DNA from: Devosia epidermidihirudinis
Lineage (GTDB): Bacteria > Pseudomonadota > Alphaproteobacteria > Rhizobiales > Devosiaceae
Direction: 5' to 3'
DNA: 59,204 nucleotides
Assembly: GCF_000971295.1 (NCBI RefSeq)
Contig: NZ_LANJ01000021.1
Coordinates: 1-59,204 of the forward strand
A model generated the notes under the pieces. The model was given only the letters and a program-made list of their open reading frames with translations, was not told where the DNA came from and searched no databases. The translations under genes and the position numbers were made by a program. Positions 52,646-59,204 of the stretch are shown one piece after another. Numbering within the stretch: position 1 is the first letter of the stretch; the number at the start of each line of letters is the position of its first letter.

Positions 52646-53917
52646 ATGAAAATCAACAAGCTGCTCATCGGTCTGCTGACCAGCGTCACGCTGGTTGTGG
52701 GTGGGGCACAGGCCGCTGACCTGTCCATCGTGTCGGGTGATACCGGCACCGGCCTGGCATTCCTGCGCGGCCAGCTCGACAAGTTCGAAGCTGACACCGG
52801 CAACAAGGTGACGGTCGTGCCAATGCCGTCGTCCACCAGCGACCAGTTCGGGCAGTACAAGCTTTGGCTTGCTGCGGGTAACACCGATATCGACGTGTAC
52901 CAGACTGACGTGATCTGGGCTCCACAGCTGGCAGATCAGTTCCTCGACCTCTCCGACGCCGCCAAGGATGTCGTGGGTCAGCACTTCCCATCGATCATCG
53001 AGTCGCAGACCGTGAACGGCAAGCTTGTTGCTCTGCCAGCATTCACCGACGCTCCTGCGCTCTACTATCGCAAGGACCTGCTGGAAAAGTACAACAAGCC
53101 AGTGCCAAAAACCTGGCAGGAACTGACCGACACAGCCAAGGAAATCCAGGACGGTGAACGCGCTGCCGGCAATGCCGAAATGTGGGGCTTCGTGTTCCAG
53201 GGCAACGCCTATGAAGGCCTGACCTGCGACGCCCTTGAATGGGTGAAGTCGTTCGGCGGTGGCCAGATCGTTGAGGCCGATGGCTCCATCTCGATCAACA
53301 ACCCACAGGCCGCCAAGGCAATCGATCTGGCTGCAAGCTGGATCGGCTCCATCTCGCCAGAAGGCAACCTGGCCTATGGCGAAGAAGAAAGCCGTGGCGT
53401 CTGGCAGCTGGGCAACTCGGTGTTCCACCGCAACTGGCCATATGCCTACTCGCTGGGCAACGGCGCAGACTCCCCGATTGCCGGCAAGTTCGACGTAGCA
53501 CCACTGCCAGCCGGCGACGGCCCAGACGCACGCTCGGCCGCAACGCTGGGTGGCTGGAACATTGCCGTTTCCAAGTACTCCAAGGCTCCAGACGAGGCGA
53601 TCAAGCTTGCCCTGTTCCTGAGCTCGGAAGCTGTTCAGAAGGAACGCGCACTCAACCAGTCCAACCTGCCCACGATCGAAGCGCTCTACGACGACGCTGA
53701 CATCGCCAAGACGCAGCCGATCATCCCGGCCTGGAAGACCATCTTCCAGAACGCCGTGCCGCGTCCTTCCGCACCAACCAAGGCCAAGTACAACGAAGTC
53801 TCTTCGCTGTTCTGGAGCGCCGTGCACAGCACCCTGTCGGGCAATGGCACTGCCGCTGAAAACCTGGAAGGCCTGGAAGCTGATCTGACCGACCTCAAGG
53901 GCGGCGACAGCTGGTAA
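52646..53917 (+). CDS. thuE: Trehalose/maltose-type ABC binding protein (ThuE type)
   Basis: A 423-residue SBP_bac_1 protein with signal peptide (MKINKLLIGLLTSVTLVVGG, cleaved after AQA before ADLSIVSG). Then come DIDVYQTDVIWAPQLADQFL, FTDAPALYYRKDLLEKY, GNAYEGLTCDALEW and GGWNIAVSKYSK, as in trehalose/maltose/sucrose-binding proteins (ThuE, AglE). CGGGAGGAT-type ribosome site before the ATG. First gene of thuEFGKAB; a strong stem-loop follows. Its proline codons are mostly CCA, unlike the downstream permeases. Confidence 0.92.
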   Translation: MKINKLLIGLLTSVTLVVGGAQAADLSIVSGDTGTGLAFLRGQLDKFEADTGNKVTVVPMPSSTSDQFGQYKLWLAAGNTDIDVYQTDVIWAPQLADQFLDLSDAAKDVVGQHFPSIIESQTVNGKLVALPAFTDAPALYYRKDLLEKYNKPVPKTWQELTDTAKEIQDGERAAGNAEMWGFVFQGNAYEGLTCDALEWVKSFGGGQIVEADGSISINNPQAAKAIDLAASWIGSISPEGNLAYGEEESRGVWQLGNSVFHRNWPYAYSLGNGADSPIAGKFDVAPLPAGDGPDARSAATLGGWNIAVSKYSKAPDEAIKLALFLSSEAVQKERALNQSNLPTIEALYDDADIAKTQPIIPAWKTIFQNAVPRPSAPTKAKYNEVSSLFWSAVHSTLSGNGTAAENLEGLEADLTDLKGGDSW

Positions 53918-53937
53918 TTTCTCCCACGTGAAGTGCG

Positions 53938-53971
53938 GGGCGGGCGGCAGAGAATTTCCTGCTGCCCGCCC
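53938..53971 (+). other. Intercistronic stem-loop after thuE
   Basis: GGGCGGGCGGCAG (53938-53950) pairs with CTGCTGCCCGCCC (53959-53971) over 13 positions with one G-T pair. There is no T run. It is the strongest of the stem-loops after binding-protein genes. Confidence 0.78.
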
Positions 53972-54006
53972 TGCGTAATCAAGAGCTTAGTCGGGAGGAG
54001 ATATTC

Positions 54007-54986
54007 ATGGCGACTGATACCCTGGCGCCCTCTGCCGCAGTTACGGCACCCAAAATCAAATCGGAGCTGATGCAGCAGCGCGCGCGCGCAGCTCGGATTT
54101 TCCTGGTGCCCATGTTGATCGCGCTGGCAGTGGTGGCCGGATGGCCCCTGATCCGCTCGATCTATTTCTCCTTCACCGATGCCTCGCTGAGCAACCTCGA
54201 TGGGGCGCAGTGGATTGGCTTCGGCAATTATCTGCGCTGGACCACGCTGGACAGCGGCGCGGTGCGCTATCGCGGTCTGCTCGCCGATCCGGCCTGGTGG
54301 AACGCCGTGTGGAACACGGTGCGTTTTGCTTTCATTTCGGTGTCGTTCGAGGCCGTGCTCGGCATGATCGTGGCCCTGGTGCTGAACGCCGAATTCCGCG
54401 GTCGCGGCCTGGTTCGTGCCGCCATCCTGATCCCATGGGCTATCCCGACCATCGTGTCGGCCCGTATGTGGAGCTGGATGCTGAACGACCAGTTCGGCAT
54501 TCTCAACGACTTGGGCATGCGCCTGGGCCTGCTGAGCCAGAAGGTGGCGTGGACCGCTACTGCTGACACCGCCATGACGGCCGTGTTGGTCGTGGATATC
54601 TGGAAAACCACGCCGTTCATGGCACTGCTGATCCTGGCTGGCCTGCAGATGATCCCTAAAGACATCTACGAAGCCGCCGAGATCGATGGCGTGCATCCGA
54701 TCAAGCAGTTCTGGAAGATCACCCTGCCGCTGGTGCGTCCCGCACTGATGGTGGCGATCATTTTCCGCCTGCTCGATGCGCTGCGTATTTTCGATCTGAT
54801 CTATGTGCTGACGCCCAATAGCTCGGCAACCAAGACCATGAGCGTGATGGCGCGCGAGAACCTGTTTGATTTCGACAAGTTCTCCTACGGCTCGGCCATG
54901 TCGACCATGCTGTTCCTGATCATCGCGCTGCTGACCATTCTCTATATCTGGCTGGGCCAGGTTCGATTTGACGGGGGAGACCGCTA

Positions 54987-54987
<1 letters not shown>
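54007..54987 (+). CDS. thuF: Trehalose-type ABC permease (ThuF)
   Basis: A 326-residue MalF-like permease with a cytoplasmic N-terminus and six helices. The coupling loop is IYEAAEIDGVHPIKQFWKIT. GGGAGGAGAT precedes the ATG. Its stop overlaps the thuG start by one base (TAATG). Confidence 0.92.
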
Positions 54988-55832
<845 letters not shown>

Positions 55833-55843
55833 GGAGAAAAACA

Positions 55844-56851
<1,008 letters not shown>

Positions 56852-57025
56852 GCGATCACATTGCGGTGGTGGCCTTGGGGCCGCCACCAAGATCAGACAA
56901 TGCCTCTTTTCCCGCCCCACGGACGCTCCCCAATACCGGGGGACGTTTCAGCCTTGCGGGAATGGTGCAGCGAACAGCAGACCGGCCAGTACCTCCCGAC
57001 TGGCCCTTATATTAGGAGACTAAGA

Positions 57026-57808
57026 ATGCCGATCCGTACCCTGGTGTGGGGCGAAAACGTTCATGAGCAAAAGAACAAGATCGTCGCCGACAATTACCCA
57101 ACCGGCATGCACAACCAGATTGCCTCGCTCCTGAGCCAGGACAGCAATATCGTCACCAAGACCGCGACCCTGCAGGAGCCGGAACACGGCTGCACGGTCG
57201 AGGCGTTGGCCAATACCGATGTGCTGGTGTGGTGGGGTCATGCCGCCCATGGCGAGGTTGCTGACGAAATCGTCGAGCGTATCGCCAAGCGCGTCTGGGA
57301 AGGCATGGGCCTGATCGTGCTGCATTCGGGCCATTTCTCGAAGATCTTCAAGCGCCTGATGGGCTCGCCCTGCGCATTGCATTGGCGTGAAGCGGGCGAG
57401 CGCGAACGCCTCTGGGTCACCAATCCGGGTCACCCGATCGCCAAGGGCCTGCCAGCCTATTTCGAGCTGGAAATGGAAGAGATGTATGGCGAGCCCTTCA
57501 GCGTTCCAGAGCCACTGGAGACGGTGTTCGTCAGCTGGTTCCAGGGCGGCGAAGTGTTCCGCAGCGGTCTCACCTATCGCCGCGGCGCGGGCAATATCTT
57601 TTACTTCCGCCCCGGCCACGAAACCTATCCAACCTATCACGACGATACGGTTGGGCTGGTGCTGCGCAATGCAGTCAACTGGGCCTACAACGAGAACCAG
57701 TTCCCACAGCTGCTCGAAGCACCGAACACGCCGGTCGATCAGGCCATTGAGCCACTGGTCGAACGCGGTCCCAAGCTGCATCAGGCGGGCGAAGAAGGCC
57801 TGAAGTAA
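57026..57808 (+). CDS. thuA: Trehalose utilization protein ThuA
   Basis: A 260-residue soluble protein of the ThuA family (glutamine amidotransferase-like fold). It has [13 protein letters not shown] at the start, [14 protein letters not shown], the stretch [19 protein letters not shown] and [18 protein letters not shown]. In Sinorhizobium thuAB convert trehalose toward 3-keto-trehalose or its products, so it likely works with ThuB on 3-keto sugars. ATG 57026 follows AGGAGAC. 174 bases separate it from thuK. Confidence 0.93.
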   Translation: MPIRTLVWGENVHEQKNKIVADNYPTGMHNQIASLLSQDSNIVTKTATLQEPEHGCTVEALANTDVLVWWGHAAHGEVADEIVERIAKRVWEGMGLIVLHSGHFSKIFKRLMGSPCALHWREAGERERLWVTNPGHPIAKGLPAYFELEMEEMYGEPFSVPEPLETVFVSWFQGGEVFRSGLTYRRGAGNIFYFRPGHETYPTYHDDTVGLVLRNAVNWAYNENQFPQLLEAPNTPVDQAIEPLVERGPKLHQAGEEGLK

Positions 57809-57838
57809 CCACACGGGCATCTGCCCAATCACAGGGTC

Positions 57839-57919
57839 ACCCCGGCGTAGGCCGGGGTCCATGCTGAGAGCGTAGGCGCGCGGTGCGTCTTCAGCCTGGA
57901 TGCCGGCCTTCGCCGGCAT
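57839..57919. repeat. Two-hairpin intergenic repeat between thuA and thuB
   Basis: ACCCCGGC / GCCGGGGT (57839-57858) and ATGCCGGC / GCCGGCAT (57900-57919) form two hairpins about 40 bases apart. The layout is the same as at 26 and 28 kb with other stem sequences. Confidence 0.7.
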
Positions 57920-57974
57920 GACATCGCGCTTTAGGCAATATTGCGGCCGAGGTGCCGCTTAGGGATTTTACACG

Positions 57975-59018
57975 ATGCGGATCCTCATTCTGGGAACCGG
58001 CGGCATGGCCAACCAACATGCCAAGCATTTTGCAGCGATCGAGGGCGTCACCCTGGTGGGTGGCGTGGACGTGGATCCCGCGCGCGTCGAGGCGTTTAAT
58101 GCGGCGCACAATATCGAGCGCGGTTTCGGCTCGCTCGATGCGGCCTTGGCATGGGGTGAGTTCGACGCGGTGGCCAATGTCACCCCGGACTCGATCCACT
58201 ACCCAACCACAATGACGGCGCTGAAGGCCGGCAAGCACGTGTTCTGCGAAAAGCCTTTGGCAACGGACCACACCAAGGCCATGGAAATGACCGAGACCGC
58301 CGAGCGGCTCGGGCTGATCAACATGGTCAACCTGACCTATCGCAATGTCGCGCAGCTGCAAAAGGCGCGCGAAATCGTGCAGTCCGGCCAGGTCGGCAAG
58401 GTCAAGCATTTCGAGGCGAGCTATCTGCAGAGCTGGCTGGTCAGCAAGGCCTGGGGCGATTGGCGGACAGAGTCGCAGTGGCTGTGGCGTCTGTCGAAAA
58501 AGCACGGCTCCAACGGCGTGCTCGGCGATATTGGCGTGCATATCCTCGACTTTGCGACCTATGGCGCGGGCAGTGATTTTTCCAACGTGTTCTGCCGTCT
58601 CGAAACCTTCGAGAAGGCCGAGAACAACAAGATCGGCGAGTATGACCTCGACGCCAATGATAGCTTTGCCATGACGGCGCAGCTGGAAAGCGGTGCTCTG
58701 GGCGTGGTGCATGCGACGCGCTGGGCAACGGGCCATTTCAACGAGCTGCGCCTGCGCGTTTATGGCGACAAGGGCGCCATCGAAGTGCAACACCGCCATG
58801 ACTGGAGCAAGCTGCTCACCTGCCTTGGCGATGACATCGAAACGGGCACCTGGACTGAGGTTGATGTTGATCCGGTGCCGACGAACTACATGCGCTTCGT
58901 CGAGGCGTTCCGCGCCGGCAAGAACCTTGAGCCAAGCTTCCGGCACGCGACCAATATCCAGAAAGTGCTGGACCTGGCGACGGTCACCGAACGGGACCGG
59001 ACTGAACACAAAGTCTGA
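57975..59018 (+). CDS. thuB: Gfo/Idh/MocA-family oxidoreductase ThuB
   Basis: A 347-residue NAD(P)-dependent oxidoreductase. It has the N-terminal nucleotide motif ILILGTGGMANQHAKHF, the family lysine in CEKPLATDHTKAM, and the C-terminal substrate domain with GVLGDIGVHILD holding the conserved D-x3-H. It would oxidise the sugar at C3 with ThuA. The repeat in the gap to thuA may separate their mRNA levels. Last gene of the locus, followed by a terminator. Confidence 0.93.
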   Translation: MRILILGTGGMANQHAKHFAAIEGVTLVGGVDVDPARVEAFNAAHNIERGFGSLDAALAWGEFDAVANVTPDSIHYPTTMTALKAGKHVFCEKPLATDHTKAMEMTETAERLGLINMVNLTYRNVAQLQKAREIVQSGQVGKVKHFEASYLQSWLVSKAWGDWRTESQWLWRLSKKHGSNGVLGDIGVHILDFATYGAGSDFSNVFCRLETFEKAENNKIGEYDLDANDSFAMTAQLESGALGVVHATRWATGHFNELRLRVYGDKGAIEVQHRHDWSKLLTCLGDDIETGTWTEVDVDPVPTNYMRFVEAFRAGKNLEPSFRHATNIQKVLDLATVTERDRTEHKV

Positions 59019-59037
59019 GTTTTGGTTTGAATGTGAA

Positions 59038-59065
59038 GGGGCCCGCAGTGATGCGGGCCTTTTTT
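59038..59065 (+). terminator. Terminator of the thu operon
   Basis: GGCCCGCA (59040-59047) and TGCGGGCC (59052-59059) with a GTGA tetraloop and a run of T. It lies 20 bases after the thuB stop. Confidence 0.92.
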
Positions 59066-59085
59066 GTTTGGGAGGCGGGGGATGG

Positions 59086-59204
59086 GTGCTGGGGCTGGCT
59101 TTGCTCGGTCGTCACCCTCGGGCTTGACCCGAGGGTGTTTGGGCAAGTGAAGAGCCCTCGGGTCAGGCCCGAGGGTGACGAGCGGGCAAAGCCAGCCCCA
59201 GCAC
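59086..59204. repeat. Large nested inverted repeat at the window end
   Basis: Arms 59086-59122 and 59168-59204 are 37 bases each with about two mismatches. Inside are two smaller hairpins, CACCCTCGGG / CCCGAGGGTG (59113-59137) and CCCTCGGG / CCCGAGGG (59156-59176). The right arm reaches the window end, so the element may be longer. It encodes nothing. Confidence 0.8.

Overview
The window looks like chromosomal DNA of an alphaproteobacterium of the Hyphomicrobiales (rhizobial order), most like Devosia or a close relative. The evidence is a PhyR-NepR-EcfG general stress response locus, a ChvE/GguAB sugar importer, a ThuR-EFGKAB trehalose-type locus, a SmoEFGK-type polyol importer, an Irr-box-like iron site, high GC and frequent GTG/TTG starts. 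The genus is inferred from gene content only. I saw no tRNA, rRNA, CRISPR array, phage structural gene or insertion sequence.

Layout. 0.1-2.8 kb: an M15-like protein, a TRIC-family channel and mannonate dehydratase. 2.9-9.6 kb: a signalling cluster with a multi-pass membrane hybrid histidine kinase, two single-domain response regulators, an alpha-oxoamine synthase (the CqsA/LqsA/KBL/SPT fold family) and a divergent PAS-GGDEF-EAL protein. 9.6-13.2 kb: a polar amino acid ABC operon ending in an MTH1187-family gene. 13.3-22.1 kb: a general stress response island with phyR, nepR, ecfG, three HWE/HisKA_2 kinases, a lipid kinase and several small envelope proteins. At least five sites match the EcfG promoter GGAAC-N16/17-CGTT. 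22.1-31.8 kb: a polyol operon (SorC regulator, SmoEFGK-like importer, mannitol-type dehydrogenase, HAD phosphatase, FGGY pentulose kinase). 31.9-38.2 kb: a FadR-type regulator and a sugar importer with two tandem ChvE-like binding proteins, then GguA and GguB. 38.4-41.5 kb: SseA-type sulfurtransferase and an OafA-like acyltransferase. 41.6-45.6 kb: an AfuABC-like ABC operon preceded by a textbook Pho box. 45.9-51.0 kb: a four-gene imelysin / di-heme / DUF1513 iron operon preceded by an Irr-type box. 51.1-59.0 kb: thuR and thuEFGKAB.

How it fits together. Much of the window serves scavenging of plant- or soil-derived carbon, amino acids, phosphorus compounds and iron. It is combined with stress and probable cell-cell or c-di-GMP signalling. 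Two patterns run through it. Every solute-binding-protein gene is followed by an intercistronic stem-loop before the next gene, likely to raise binding protein over permease. Intergenic spaces repeatedly hold GC-rich palindromic repeats.

The best candidate for an under-described system is the 2.8-9.6 kb cluster. A membrane hybrid kinase, phospho-receivers and an alpha-oxoamine synthase have the architecture of a CqsS/CqsA or LqsS/LqsA alpha-hydroxyketone signalling system. Here it has single-domain receivers and a neighbouring c-di-GMP enzyme. The function is inferred, and a sphingolipid-type role for the synthase remains possible.
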